Shown here: one piece after another, positions 20,573 through 33,889 of the stretch | How positions within the stretch are numbered: position 1 is the stretch's first letter | Layout: every line of letters starts with the position of its first letter | Assembly (NCBI GenBank): GCA_963989385.1 | Contig: OZ022509.1 | Location: 51,972,271 to 52,036,270 of the forward strand | Direction of reading: 5' to 3' | DNA from: Ctena decussata | Lineage: Eukaryota > Mollusca > Bivalvia > Lucinida > Lucinidae | DNA length: 64,000 nt | Program-made: the position numbers and the translations under genes | The notes under the pieces: model-generated | Told to the model about the DNA's origin: nothing | What the model saw: the letters and a program-made list of their open reading frames with translations, nothing else | Database searches by the model: none

Positions 20573-23500
20573 TTAGACTAGTCAGAAAAAGTGTATTACG
20601 TACTGGAATTAGTAAGATGTTGCGTGTTTGACTTTCCATGCACTTACTGAGCAGACTGTGCATATGCTCATCTGAAGACTTTCTTCGCGTGGCGCAACAC
20701 TAAATATTCCAGCCACATTCAATGATAACAGATTTATTCCTCATGCTCAGCTGACACACAACGCTGACACAACGTCGTGTCATTAACGTTGGTTAAACGT
20801 CACTGTGCCGTTGAATTAACGTTGATATTGACGGTTACTTTTTACTTCAGACAAAAGCTGATCATATGAGGCGCGAATTAGTACTCCGAAATAAAGAGGC
20901 TTATCGAAGATGTTTTGCCATAGTTTAATCGATGATCACAAAACATCGAATCACATCGAATCAACGTTGATTCGATGATGATTCAACTTTTTTTGTCTGC
21001 TGGCATGATGAGACTGAAATGTAAACAGCGCAGATTCTGATACGACTGCTCTACTAGGCCTGCAATGTGTGTCCCAGTAGTAAGAACTGCAGGATAGGCT
21101 ATTACTGATCGCAAACTCTCAAAAGTACACTTTGTAAATGTTGAAAATCGGTACTTTGTTGTCTACGGCCATAATACATTGAAAACATCGGTTCTCGTCC
21201 GATCACGGAAATTAAGCAACGTCGGGCCCGGTTAGTACTTGGATGGGTGGCCGCCTGGGAATACCGGGTGCTGCAGACTCTTTATTTTCTATTTTTATTT
21301 CTTTTTTCTTTGATAGTTTTCTTCCCCCAATTTCACGATCACTATATATGTATCTCAAAGCTGTGCGAAGGAAAATACTTTTCCCTCAACGTTATAGACC
21401 GTTTACCGTTTGCTGTGCACTGTCCACTCGCCCTTCGCTTTGGAGCATGCTGAAAAGTAGTGCATGTTGTTCGCGGTTTTCTGTATACTATTTACTGTCC
21501 AGTGAAGTGTCTACTGTCTGTCTACTGCGTCCTGGATACTGTTTACTGCGGTCTGTCTGCTACAACATGGATGTGGTGCAAGCACAGGGGCATGGGTACA
21601 AGGTCACAGCATGTGCGCCTGTTTCAGCGCATCTGGACTCTAAAATGATGTACCTTCAACCAAAGTGGAGTCGCACAAACAGATGAAACCAACATAAGCA
21701 TTATAGTAACCTGCACTTTATGGGAGATGAACCCTGGTGGCCCGTAAGACTAATAAAGGATTGCAAAAATTCCTATGTAGCACATACCTATATTTGGGCA
21801 GCAAAACCCGCACGCAGGCACATCTAATTTTCTGTACATTTAAGTTCTGCAATAGTTAAAACAAATAAAAAAAAATAACAAGTAAATTAAAAAAGGCAGT
21901 TCTGACATTTTTCTTGTCAATTTTAGTTTTGTATGATAGAAATGCAGAATTTATCAATTTTGGCAATATGCACAAATTCTGGCATTATTTCTTTTCCCTA
22001 GAGAATTGCTTCTTTCGTCTGAAGATCGATGTTAATGAAACGTGGACCTAGAATAAATTAGTTATGACTGTGGGCAGACTTCCAATATCATTATTTTGTT
22101 CCACGACGCGAGAAAACCAACAAAGTGGTTGTGCGCCCAGCGCAGACTCAGATAAGCCCGGGTTGTGCGCCCAGCGTAGACTCAGATAAGCCCGGGCATC
22201 CACCCAGTCTGATCAGAGTCTTTGCTGTCCACATGAAGGTAGCGCGCCACGTTAGATCCTTAGCTACCGTTAAAGCGCTTAGAAAAGACTGTGATCATAC
22301 TAGGCGGATGCCCAGGCTGATCTGAGTCTGCGATGGGCGCACTTCCACTTTGCTGCATTCTCTTGTCGCGGCTCATTTTTTTCTGATTCAGATAAACGGA
22401 TATCTAATTGGAAGCTCAAGGAGACGGATCAGATCTTCACATTGATACATACTACCCAGCAGGCACACAACGTTATAATGACGTCGCATTGACGTCGACG
22501 CAAACATTCCATTTCATCGACGTCATTCTGACGTCATGTGCCCGCTGGGAAATACTTACTGCCCAGCAGGCACATGACGTCGAAATGACGTCGTATTGAC
22601 GTCTATGCGGCATGGGAGCGTCACATCGACCCCATTTTGACATCATTACGACGTCATGTGCCTGCTGGGTGTCTTGCAATGCTGTTCAAACAATTTCCAT
22701 CGTTTTTATTTACTCTCTCTATTGGGACACCTTTAAATTACCAGATTATTCTAAGATTTAAACAAATGCTAAAAGTAGCTGACAGTGTGTCAAAAATACT
22801 GATAGGATATGACGCATTGCACATCTTGATCTGATTCTAAAGTGATTTCTCAGATACATCTATCCCAAAATTTCGGATCACTGCGGTTATTTTTATTTAT
22901 TTTTTGTTAATCTTGCAGCTCTTGGATTACATCATTGATAATCAAGGGTCGGTTATATTTGCACGTGCATTTTATGCTCATCTCTTTAAACGATATGAGC
23001 CTTGTCCGGGCAAAATATGTTTGACACTATACGCAAACAGTGGGTACCAAGATAAGTCTATGCAACTGCGTAGTCTGTCAGAGTTAGTGCAGTTCACCGT
23101 TTGATTTCCAGAAGGCATACTTATTGCGCCTAACCTGTTCTGATTGTGCTAGTGCACAGACTAGTCTGGACATAGGCGTTTTGCATACACCACAAGGCTG
23201 ATTTTATCACGACACGACTCAAATGGCCTGCGCAAGGAAAAAATGTGCTTCAACCCATAATATTTTCAGCGAAATATGTATGTATACGCAACCAGGAGGT
23301 ACCAAGATATGTCTACGCTCATGTGTAGTCTACCGTGCTCTGATTGCGCATGCGTCTAGTCAAGACACGCGCGTTTTGCTGATGAAATAAGACTGGTTTT
23401 ATCATGACACGAGGTATGCGCAACGGAAAATGTATTTCACCCCATCTTGGGAAAAGCAAATGCAGTCCCATTAGTGTCTTTTCTTTTCGCGCTCTTTACG

Positions 23501-24463
23501 ACGCCACAGTGTATGATGCTCAAGATTGCTTATACATGTTGTGAACGTATATGTTACCACAGACTGGACTGATTCTTCTCGTCGCATATGGCAATTTTCC
23601 GAGGGTGCGGCTCTTGGGTTACATCATTGGCAATCAGGATAATCAAGTGTCGATCTTATTTTCACGTGCATTTTATACTCATCTCTTGTTTTGAATGTTA
23701 TTAGCCCTGTCCGGGTAAAATATGTTTGACGCTATACACAAACAGTGGGTACCAGGATAAGTCCATGTAACTGCGTTGTCTGTCAGAGTAAGTGCAGTGC
23801 ATCGTTTACGAGAGAGCCTGCACTGCCGCGAGAGTTTGAGATCAGTAAAAGTTATAATATCCTGCTGTTCTTACTACCGGGGCACACATTGCGGGCCTAG
23901 CAGAGCAGTCATATCAGGATCTGCGCTGTTTGCGGTTCAGCCTCACCAAGCCTGCGGAAATTAAATGCTGAATCATCATTGAATCAACGCTGAATCAACA
24001 TTGAATCAACGTTGATTCAATGTGATTCAATGGTGTGTGCCCAGTGTATAAACTATAGAAAAACATCTTTAATGAGCCTCCTTATTACTGAGTACAAATT
24101 TGCACCTCATATAATCAGCTATGTCTCAAGTTACATGTAAACCGTCAATATCAACGTCAGTTCAACGTCATAGTAACGTTTAATCAACGTCAATGCCACG
24201 CCGTTGTTTCAGCGTTCTGTGTCAGCTGAACCTGAGGCACAAATCTGTAATCATTGAATGTGGTTAGAATATTTAGAGTTGTGTCGCGCGAAAAAACACT
24301 TCAGGTGAGCATAAGCGAACTGTGCATATCAGCTTTCACATATGCGCAGTCTGCTCAGTAAGTGCAGGGAGAGTCAGGTGATCAAAACACGCAACATCAT
24401 ATCAATTTCAGTGCGTACTATATTTTTTCCGAATAGAATGCGCATTTACGCAGATTAGTCTAA
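20573..24463. mobile_element. 5S-bearing long-inverted-arm unit B
   Basis: It has the same organisation as unit A and differs from it by scattered single-base changes. The right end reads GATTAGTCTAA. Arms, 5S, MITE-G with duplication, GACGTC palindromes and internal direct repeats are all present. A and B share the GGTGGCC variant in the 5S gene and both follow an X repeat, marking them as the closest pair. Confidence 0.8.
21161..21280 (+). rRNA. 5S rRNA: 5S ribosomal RNA gene, unit B
   Basis: Full length and identical to the unit A gene over the region compared, including GGTGGCC in the box C region and GCAGACTC at the 3' end. A T-rich stretch follows. See unit A for the basis of the call. 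Confidence 0.88.
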
Positions 24464-24969
24464 GCAGTGCCGGATCTCTCCTTAAAGGTTCGGAACGAAA
24501 GTTTTTCACACCTATAAAACAGCTCATAATTTTAAAAGATTTGTTTTATGTACACACAGATAATTAGCAAGGTCATACATTCGGATAGAAGCTACATGAT
24601 ATTACAACGCATCTATAATACGAAACTGAAAGTACAAACAATTTGAAGGATAAAACATCATTTTATGAAGAAAATAAAATCGCTTCTAAGCCTGAAAAAG
24701 CCGAAAGATTCACTTAGTTTGTTACTCCCCTTTCAATTTTATTTAGAACAAAAAAGGAAGGGACCCAGATTTGGAGAAACGAAAATTCCATAGCTTTCTA
24801 TTCGTTAATACCCCTCACCTGCCTTGAAAGGCCATTTCACCCCCCCCCCCCCCCCCCCCCCCCCTCCTCCCCACACACACTACCACACACATCAATTACG
24901 CACTTGTTTCTTGGCGTGCTACAGGGTGAAACTTTTATTGTGCCACTGTTTAAATCTTATTAAACAGTA
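24464..24969. repeat. Spacer between units B and C (with long C-run)
   Basis: This is the same 0.5 kb spacer. It has the longest C-run of the array (starting about 24840) and lacks an X repeat. Confidence 0.8.
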
Positions 24970-27900
24970 TTAGACTAGTCAGAAAAAGTGTATTACGTAC
25001 TGGAATTAGTAAGATGTTGCGTGTTTGATTTTCCATGCACTTACTGAGCAGACTGTGCATATGCTCATCTGAAGACTTTCTTCGCGTGGCGCAACACTAA
25101 ATATTCCAGCCACATTCAATGATAACAGATTTATTCCTCATGCTTAGCTGACACACAACGCTGACACAACGTCGTGTCATTAACGTTGGTTAAACGTCAC
25201 TGTGCCGTTGAATTAACGTTGATATTGACGGTTACTTTTTACTTCAGACAAAAGCTGATCATATGAGGCGCGAATTAGTACTCCGAAATAAAGAGGCTTA
25301 TCGAAGATGTTTTGCCATAGTTTAATCGATGATCATAAAACATCGAATCACATCGAATCAACGTTGATTCGATGATGATTCAACTTTTTTTGTCTGCTGG
25401 CATGATGAGACTGAAATGTAAACAGCGCAGATCCTGATACGACTGCTCTACTAGGCCTGCAATGTGTGTCCCAGTAGTAAGAACTGCAGGATAGGCTATT
25501 ACTGATCGCAAACTCTCAAAAGTACACTTTGTAAATGTTGAAAATCGGTACTTTGTTGTCTACGGCCATAATACATTGAAAACATCGGTTCTCGTCCGAT
25601 CACGGAAATTAAGCAACGTCGGGCCCGGTTAGTACTTGGATGGGTGACCGCCTGGGAATACCGGGTGCTGCAGACTTTTGTCTGCTTTTTTTTATTTTCT
25701 ATTTTTATTTCTTTTTTCTTTGATAGTTTTCTTCCCCCAATTTCACGATCATTATATATGTATCTCAAAGCTGTGCGAAGGAAAATACTTTTCCCTCAAC
25801 GTTATAGACCGTTTACCGTCTGCTGTGCACTGTCCACTCGCCCTTCGCTTTGGGGCATGCTGAAAAGTAGTGCATGTTGTTCGCGGTTTTCTGTATACTA
25901 TTTACTGTCCAGTGAAGTGTCTACTGTCTGTCTACTACGTCCTGGATACTGTTTAATGCGGTCTGTCTGCTACAACATGGATGTGGTGCAAGCACAGGGG
26001 CATGGGTACAAGGTCGCAGCATGTGCGCCTGTTTCAGCGCATCTGGACTCTAAAATGATGTACCTTCAACCAAAGTGGAGTCGCACAAACAGATGAAAAC
26101 AACATAAGCATCATAGTAACCTGCACTTTATGGGAGATGAACCCTGGTGGCCCGTAAGACTAATAAAGGATTGCAAAAATTCCTATGTAGCACATACCTA
26201 TATTTGGGCAGCAAAACCCACTCGCAGGCACATCTAATTTTCTGTACATTTAAGTTCTGCAATAGTTAAAAAAAAAAAAAAATAACAAGTAAATTAAAAA
26301 GGCAGTTCTGACATTTTTCTTGTCAATTTTAGTTTTGTATGATAGAAATGCAGAATTTATCAATTTTGGCAATATGCACAAATTCTGGCATTATTTCTTT
26401 TCCCTAGAGAATTGCTTCTTTCGTCTGAGATCGATGTTAATGAAACGTGGACCTAGAATAAATTAGTTATGACTGTGGGCAGACTTCCAATATCATTATT
26501 TTGTTCCACGACGCGAGAAAACCAACAAAGTGGTTGTGCGCCCAGCGCAGACTCAGATAAGCCCGGGTTGTGCGCCCAGCGTAGACTCAGATAAGCCCGG
26601 ACATCCACCCAGTCTGATCAGAGTCTTTGCTGTCCACATGAAGGTAGCGCGCCACGTTAGATCCTTAGCTACCGTTAAAGCGCTTAGAAAAGACTGTGAT
26701 CATACTAGGCGGATGCCCAGGCTGATCTGAGTCTGCGATGGGCGCACTTCCACTTTGCTGCTTTCTCTTGTCGCGGCTCATTTTTTTCTGATTCAGATAA
26801 ACGGATATCTAATTGGAAGCTCAAGGAGACGGATCAGATCTTCACATTGATACATACTACCCAGCAGGCACACAACGTTATAATGACGTCGCATTGACGT
26901 CGACGCAAACATTACATTTCATCGACGTCATTCTGACGTCATGTGCCCGCTGGGAAATACTTACTGCCCAGCAGGCACATGACGTCGAAATGACGTCGTA
27001 TTGACGTCTATGCGGCATGGGAGCGTCGCATCGACCCCATTTTGACATCATTACGACGTCATGTGCCTGCTGCGTGTCTTGCAATGCTGTTCAAACAAGT
27101 TCCATCGTTTTTATTTACTCTCTCTATTGGGACACCTTTAAATTACCAGATTATTCTAAAATTTAAACAAATGCTAAAAGAAGCTGACCGTGTGTCTAAA
27201 ATACTGATAGGATATGACGCATTGCACATCTTGATCTGATTTTAAAGTGATTTCTCAGATACATCTATCCCAAAATTTCGGATCACTGCGGTTATTTTTA
27301 TTTATTTCTTGTTAATCTTGCAGCTCTTGGATTACATCATTGATAATCAAGGGTCGGTTATATTTGCACGTGCATTTTATGCTCATCTCTTTAAACGATA
27401 TGAGCCTTGTCCGGGCAAAATATGTTTGACACTATACGCAAACAGTGGGTACCAAGATAAGTCTATGCAACTGCGTAGTCTGTCAGAGTTAGTGCAGTTC
27501 ACCGTTTGATTTCCAGAAGGCATACTTATTGCGCCTAACCTGTTCTGATTGTGCTAGTGCACAGACTAGTCTGGACATAGGCGTTTTGCATACACCACAA
27601 GGCTGACTTTATCACGACACGACTCAAATGGCCTGCGCAAGGAAAAAATGTGCTTCAACCCATAATATTTTCAGCGAAATATGTATAAATACGCAACCAG
27701 GAGGTACCAAGATATGTCTACGCTCATGTGTAGTCTACCTTGCTCGGATTGCGCATGCGTCTAGTCAAGACACGCGCGTTTTGCTTATGAAATAAGACTG
27801 GTTTTATCATGACACGAGGTATGCGCAAGGGAAAATGTATTTCACCCCATCTTGGGAAAAGCGAATGCAGTCCCATTAGTGTCTTTTCTTTTCGCGTTCT

Positions 27901-28869
27901 TTACGACGCCACAGTGTATGATGCTCAAGATTGCTTATACATGTTGTGAACGCATACATGTTACCACAGACAGGACTGATTCTTCTCGTCGCATATGGCA
28001 ATTTTCCGAGGGTGCGGCTCTTGGGTTACATCATTGGCAATCAGGATAATCAAGTGTCGATCTTATTTTCACGTGCATTTTATGCTCATCTCTTGTTTTG
28101 AATGTTATTAGCCCTGTCCGGGTAAAATATGTTTGACGCTATACACAAACAGTGGGTACCAGGATAAGTCCATGTAACTGCGTTGTCTGTCAGAGTAAGT
28201 GCAGTGCATCGTTTACGAGAGAGCCTGCACTGCCGCGATAGTTTGAGATCAGTAAAAGTTATAATATCCTGCTGTTCTTACTACCGGGGCACACATTGCG
28301 GGCCTAGCAGAGCAGTCATATCAGGATCTGCGCTGTTTGCGGTTCAGCCTCACCAAGCCTGCGGAAATTAAATGCTGAATCATCATTGAATCAACGCTGA
28401 ATCAACATTGAATCAAAGTTGATTCAATGTGATTCAATGGTGTGTGCCCAGTGTATAAACTATAGAAAAACATCTTTAATGAGCCTCCTTATTACTGAGT
28501 ACAAATTTGCACCTCATATAATCAGCTATGTCTCAAGTTACATGTAAACCGTCAATATCAACGTCAGTTCAACGTCATAGTAACGTTTAATCAACGTCAA
28601 TGCCACGCCGTTGTTTCAGCGTTCTGTGTCAGCTGAACCTGAGGCACAAATCTGTAATCATTGAATGTGGTTAGAATATTTAGAGTTGTGTCGCGCGAAA
28701 AAACACTTCAGGTGAGCATAAGCGAACTGTGCATATCAGCTTTCACATATGCGCAGTCTGCTCAGTAAGTGCAGGGAGAGTCAGGTTATCAAAACACTCA
28801 ACATCATATCAATTTCAGTGCGTACTATATTTTTCCGAATAGAATGCGCATTTACGCAGACTAGTCTAA
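24970..28869. mobile_element. 5S-bearing long-inverted-arm unit C
   Basis: A complete unit bounded by TTAGACTAGTC and its exact complement GACTAGTCTAA, the best-matched ends in the array. The 5S flank here reads ACTTTTGTCTGCTTTTTTTT, shared with D and E. All internal blocks described for unit A are present. Confidence 0.82.
25558..25677 (+). rRNA. 5S rRNA: 5S ribosomal RNA gene, unit C (most canonical copy)
   Basis: Full length, with the canonical GGATGGGTGACCGCCTGGGA box C region and a TTTT terminator directly after GCAGAC. With unit E it is the copy most likely to be transcribed. It still carries the array-wide differences from the usual animal consensus (CGGAAATTAAG in place of CCGAAGTTAAG, and CATAATACATT near the 5' end). 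Confidence 0.92.
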
Positions 28870-29383
28870 GCAGTGCCGGATCTCTCCTTAAAGGTTCGGA
28901 ACGAAAGTTTTTCACACCTATAAAACAGCTCATAATTTTAAAAGATTTGTTTTATGTACACACAGATAATTAGCAAGGTCATACATTCGGATAGAAGCTA
29001 CATGATATTACAACGCATATATAGTTAGAAACTGAAAGTACAAACGTTTTGAAGGATTAAGTGCGTATTTTAAAACATCATTTTATGAAGAAAATAAAAT
29101 CGCTTCTAAGCCTGAAAAAGCCGAAAGATTCACTTTGTTTGTTACTCCCCTTTCAATTTTATTTAGAACAAAAACGGAAGGGACCCAGATTTGGAGAAAC
29201 GAAAATTCCATAGCTTTCTATTCGTTAATACCCCTCACCTGCCTTGAAAGGCCATTTCACCCCCCCCCCCCCCCCCCCTACTCCCCACACACACTACCAC
29301 ACACATCAATTACGCACTTGTTTCTTGGCGTGCTACAGGGTGAAACTTTTATTGTGCCACTGTTTAAATCTTATTAAACAGTA
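28870..29383. repeat. Spacer between units C and D
   Basis: The usual spacer, with a C-run at about 29260-29278. The short open frame across it is incidental. Confidence 0.8.
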
Positions 29384-29971
29384 TTAGACTAGTCAGAAAA
29401 AGTGTATTACGTACTGGAATTAGTAAGATGTTGCGTGTTTGACTTTCCATGCACTTACTGAGCAGACTGTGCATATGCTCATCTGAAGACTTTCCTCGCG
29501 TGGCGCAACACTAAATATTCCAGCCACATTCAATGATAACAGATTTATTCCTCATGCTCAGCTGACACACACCGCTGACACAACGTCGTGTCATTAATGT
29601 TGGTTAAACGTCACTGTGCCGTTGAATTAACGTTGATATTGACGGTTACTTTTTACTTCAGACAAAAGCTGATCATATGAGGCGCGAATTAGTACTCCGA
29701 AATAAAGAGGCTTATCGAAGATGTTTTGCCATAGTTTAATCGATGATCACAAAACATCGAATCACATCGAATCAACGTTGATTCGATGATGATTCAACTT
29801 TTTTTGTCTGCTGGCATGATGAGACTGAAATTTAAACAGCGCAGATCCTGATACGACTGCTCTACTAGGCCTGCAATGTGTGTCCCAGTAGTAAGAACTG
29901 CAGGATAGGCTATTACTGATCGCAAACTCTCAAAAGTACACTTTGTAAATATTGAAAATCGGTACTTTGTT

Positions 29972-30067
29972 GTCTACGGCCATAATACATTGAAAACATC
30001 GGTTCTCGTCCGATCACGGAAATTAAGCAACGTCGGGACCGCCTGGGAATACCGGGTGCTGCAGACT
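29972..30067 (+). pseudogene. 5S rRNA pseudogene, unit D (23-bp internal deletion)
   Basis: It matches the other 5S copies at both ends. CGTCGGG joins directly to ACCGCCTGGG, removing the segment with GGTTAGTACTTGGATGGGTG. That segment forms part of the internal polymerase III control region (box C) and of the conserved 3' domain, so neither normal transcription nor folding is expected. Confidence 0.88.
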
Positions 30068-31867
30068 TTTGTCTGCTTTTCTTTATTTTCTATTTTTATT
30101 TCTTTTTTCTTTGATAGTTTTCTTCCCCCAATTTCACGATCACTATACAGTCGATCATCTAACCTAGAGGGCACTACCATGTCATGGTAGCCAATGTTTT
30201 ATCAATTATCTTGCCTGAGATATTAAATTGTAGAGTTTCAAGGCATTCTTTTAAAGAGGCTGTCTTGTAAAAGTGGTGCTGCAGAACCAATAAACTGATG
30301 ACATCATGAGCATGCTGTGTTCAGAATCACTATTAAAATTCTTGAGTTATACAGTAAAGATTTTTAAATATCGGACATGGTATTAAAATTCCGTTGTTGT
30401 TGCTTTTGTTCCTAAAGATAAACACTGAAGACTCACACCAGACTGCTCCTCTGCTCTGGTTCTGCATTTTGTCCGAAAATTGAGGGATATGATTTTTGAT
30501 TGGGTCTTAGTATGAAAGTGTGAAGTAATATGATTCAGTGTTGTAATGCAAGCATGAACAGCGATTTTATTTACCCATATGAAAGACAAAAATAATAGCA
30601 TATGTCACATAAAACATAAGCAAGCGGTGAGATGCAGAGCAGATACCCTAAATGTAGCGTCTGATCAGGGTCTTCACTCTATGCCTTTCAGGTACAGCGA
30701 TTCATTTGTACCAAAATAAAGTTATTGCTCCTTAAAGCCCCTGTACATAAAATAGTTCTTCACATGCCCTACCCCGTCCATTAAAAATCGTAAAACGGGC
30801 TGTGGTCGAGGTAGAAAATAAAACATTTGGCCTAAATGTCTACCATACAATTCTGGTTCGTTAATGAACAGTCCTTAATTATGTGACGTCCATCTCGTCT
30901 GTATCCCACCCAGAGTCAGTTTGTATCAAGCTCAGATTGGGTCCAACTGCCGGTTCACCTAGTGCAGAGACCATGTCCAAGCAGTCCAAGCCCGTCCATG
31001 GTCCGTTAAACTCCGTTCGTGACTACTTCTACTTCATCCCCAATATTTTCAAACCATTTCTAACTAGTTTCACCATGACCACCTTGTTCAAATTCTGACT
31101 GCATCTCGTCCGTAGTCACCAGGCATGCAAAATGTAATAAATTGCAATCAGTCCTGGTCAGATTGCTTTAAAAGCCACGCGCATTCAAGCCGGTCCTCAT
31201 ATGGACGTAGGAACGGCGCCCCCTTACTGCGGCTATGGATACGTTCCGCTGAGGTGTGGGGGATAACTTCTTTACGAAAAATGAAACACACACACACACA
31301 CACGCCAGTCTTCATTCGCGTTCGTCACTGCAAGCTGTGCAAACTGTCGCATCCTTGTAAGTATCATGGCTCCAAAGAATGGCGGAAATAGAACGTCAAG
31401 CCGTACTAAAACAGCTACTGTTAGATCCAAAAGCTGTACCTCCTCTGAAGCCCATCCAGCTCATTCCCATATTGCTGAGCCTCTTGAGCCTGTTCCTGAG
31501 TCTGGAAGTCAAGAGAAGACGATTTTCCTATAGATCTTTGTCTCTTTTTTCTCTCTTTTTCTCTCTCTTCTACTTTCCTTTTTGTTATGCATTTATTCCG
31601 TATTTTTGTTTTTGCCCTGCTTGTTTGTAAGATTAGTTGGTCGATTGGAAAAAAATAAATAAATAAATAATAATAAAAAAAAAACAAGCTTAGAGTCGAC
31701 TTTCGGAAGTTAATTTTTCAAGTTTTTTGCTGCATTTGAAAGCTTCTGGTGTCCTCCCAGTCTGTGTTTTAGAGCTGATACTGAGCATACAAGGCGTACA
31801 GAGAAATAAAGGTGAATATATGTGAGGGTCCCTCTATATCTGAATGTACCATAATACCAGTAAAATA

Positions 31868-32640
31868 CAAGTCATTGCAATAGTGTAAGAAATATTGGCT
31901 TAAATCACTGGACCATGAAATATAGGCCACACTGACTAACGATTAGTACGAGGTCAGTCACAGTGTCAGCCGAAACCAGTTACCCAAGTATGATGCAAAT
32001 CCATGTAATAATGTATGAAATATGACGCAAAGTCACTGGACCATTAAATATAGGCCACACATTAACCTACGATTGGTATGAGGTCACTCAAAGAATCCAC
32101 CCAAACCTTAAACCTAGGTGTAATGTAAATTCATGAAAAAGCGTTTGAGACATTGGCTAAAATCACACTGACCTACAATTAGTATGGGGTCACTAACAGT
32201 GTCAGCCAAAACCATTAACCCAGGTTTGATGCAAATCCATGTTATAGTGTTAGGAATATAAAACAAAATCATTGAACCATGAAATATAGGCCACACTGAC
32301 CTCATATTAGTAAAAGGTCCTTCATAGTGTCAGCCCAAACCTTTTATCAGAGTATAATGAAAATCCATGAAAAAGTGTTAAAATATGTGGTAAAAAATAC
32401 CATTAAATACAGGTCACACTGATCTAATACAAGCATGAGGTCACTCATAGTGTCAGCCCAAAGCATTAACACAAGTATGATGCAAATCCATAAAAAAGGT
32501 GGTAAAAATGTGATACAAAATCATTGAACCACGAAATATAGGTTACACTCATCAACAATTAGTATGAGGTCACTCACGGTGCTATTCCAAACCTTAACCT
32601 AAGTTCAAGGTAAATCCACATAATAGTGTTTGAAATATGA
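31868..32640. repeat. ~130-bp diverged tandem array inside T1
   Basis: At least six units carry the ordered words AAATCCATG, CACTGGACCATGAAATATAG, GCCACACTGACC, ATTAGTATGAGGTCACTCA, GTGTCAGCCCAAACC and GTATGATGC. The same array is present in T2 at 38521-39293. Units are diverged from each other but identical between T1 and T2, so the array is older than the two insertions. Confidence 0.8.
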
Positions 32641-32879
32641 GGCATTTAATCATTTGACCATAAATATAGTTCACTGACCAACTTCTATTCTGAAGTCAAA
32701 CATTGAGTTATACTGAGCAATTATCAAGCAATCATGTTCATACATCAAACAGTCTTCAATGCAAAATTACTGGACCATGAAATGTTCATCACTGTGACCT
32801 ACTTTTAGTTTAGAAACAAATATCAGGTCATACTGACATATTTTCCCAAGCCATCATGTTCGCGCATCAAAGTTTTTGA

Positions 32880-33430
32880 GATATGAGGCGAAACGACTGG
32901 ACCACGAAATAGGTCATGGCCCAATATGCATAATCGTTTTCAGTAGGTCGTCCCCAGATGTTACTGTGTAGCAAGTTTGAAGACTCTGTCTCTTTTGGTT
33001 ACTTGGAACTTGAGCTAAACCAAACTGGTTAATATTATTTTCCGTGTTCAACTGTACATGAACTACAGGGCATGGCCCTATATGCATCATTGCTTTCAGG
33101 AAATCTTCCACAGATGTATTTCGAGCACGTTTAAAGACTCTATCCATGTAAGTTACTTAGAAACTGATCTAAAAGCAACAGCTGAATATTTTTCCATGTG
33201 CAGTGATCCGTGAAATATAGTTCATGGCTCGACGTGCATTACTGTTATCAGTATCCTTCCCCAGTTTTATCTATTGAGCAAGTTTGAACAGTATCCTTTT
33301 GGCTACTTAGAAACTGAGCTAAATGCAACAGTTGACTGTTTCTTTTTCTATGTTCAGTCATCCGTAAAATATAGGTCTTGGGCTGATATGCATCGCTCCT
33401 TTCAGTAGATCTTCACCTGGTGTATCTATG
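32880..33430. repeat. ~200-bp diverged repeats inside T1
   Basis: The repeated words are CATTGCTTTCAG(G/T)A, GCAAGTTTGAAGACTCTGT, TTACTTAGAAACTGAGCTAAA and TATTTTTCCATGTTCAGT. The same family occurs in opposite orientation, outside the array, at 54540-54752. The T2 copy is at 39533-40083. Confidence 0.75.
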
Positions 33431-33443
33431 GACAAGGTTGAAG

Positions 33444-33683
33444 GTTGGTTGTTTGGTTGTTTGGGTTTAACGGCCCTTTGTGACAGTATTTCAGTCAATA
33501 TCGGGCTGTCTCTCAAAGAGAGGAAGAAGAGAGAAATGACAGACGAGAGAAAAATGGCCAAACAGCCTCCGCCCGCACCTACTGCAAGCACAGTATGCCC
33601 TTGCCCTACTAGTATCCAAATCAGTAGGACGCCCGGCACTGGAAGTTATACCCAGCACCATCGTACCACCCAACCGCCCCAAG
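33444..33683 (-). mobile_element. SINE-like insertion inside T1 with ~11-bp target duplication
   Basis: The flanks are CAAGGTTGAAG (33433-33443) and CAAGTTTGAAG (33684-33694), which differ at one base. On the minus strand it ends GGCCGTTAAACCCAAACAAC followed by CAAACAACCAA, the same tail style as the SINEs at 5150 and 11372, but with a different body. It split a member of the 200-bp repeat. The equivalent in T2 is at 40097-40336. Open frames on both strands here are incidental. Confidence 0.75.
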
Positions 33684-33889
33684 CAAGTTTGAAGACTCTG
33701 TTAAATAACAAGAGATCAAGAGACAAGAGACATCAGACAAGATAGCTTGCCTTGGCCTTTGACCTAAGAACTATATGCACCCTTGGGCCTATTGTGAGGT
33801 AGGTGGGGGGGGGGGGCATTGCTAGGTCATAGGGGAGGGGTGCTGCTGAATAAAAGTTTTGACCCATACCTACATCAAACCAAATATGA

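Noticed and set aside
33428..33745. 105-codon open frame in T1 (and its copy at 40081)
   Set aside because: It lies almost entirely within the SINE insertion and has no protein motif.
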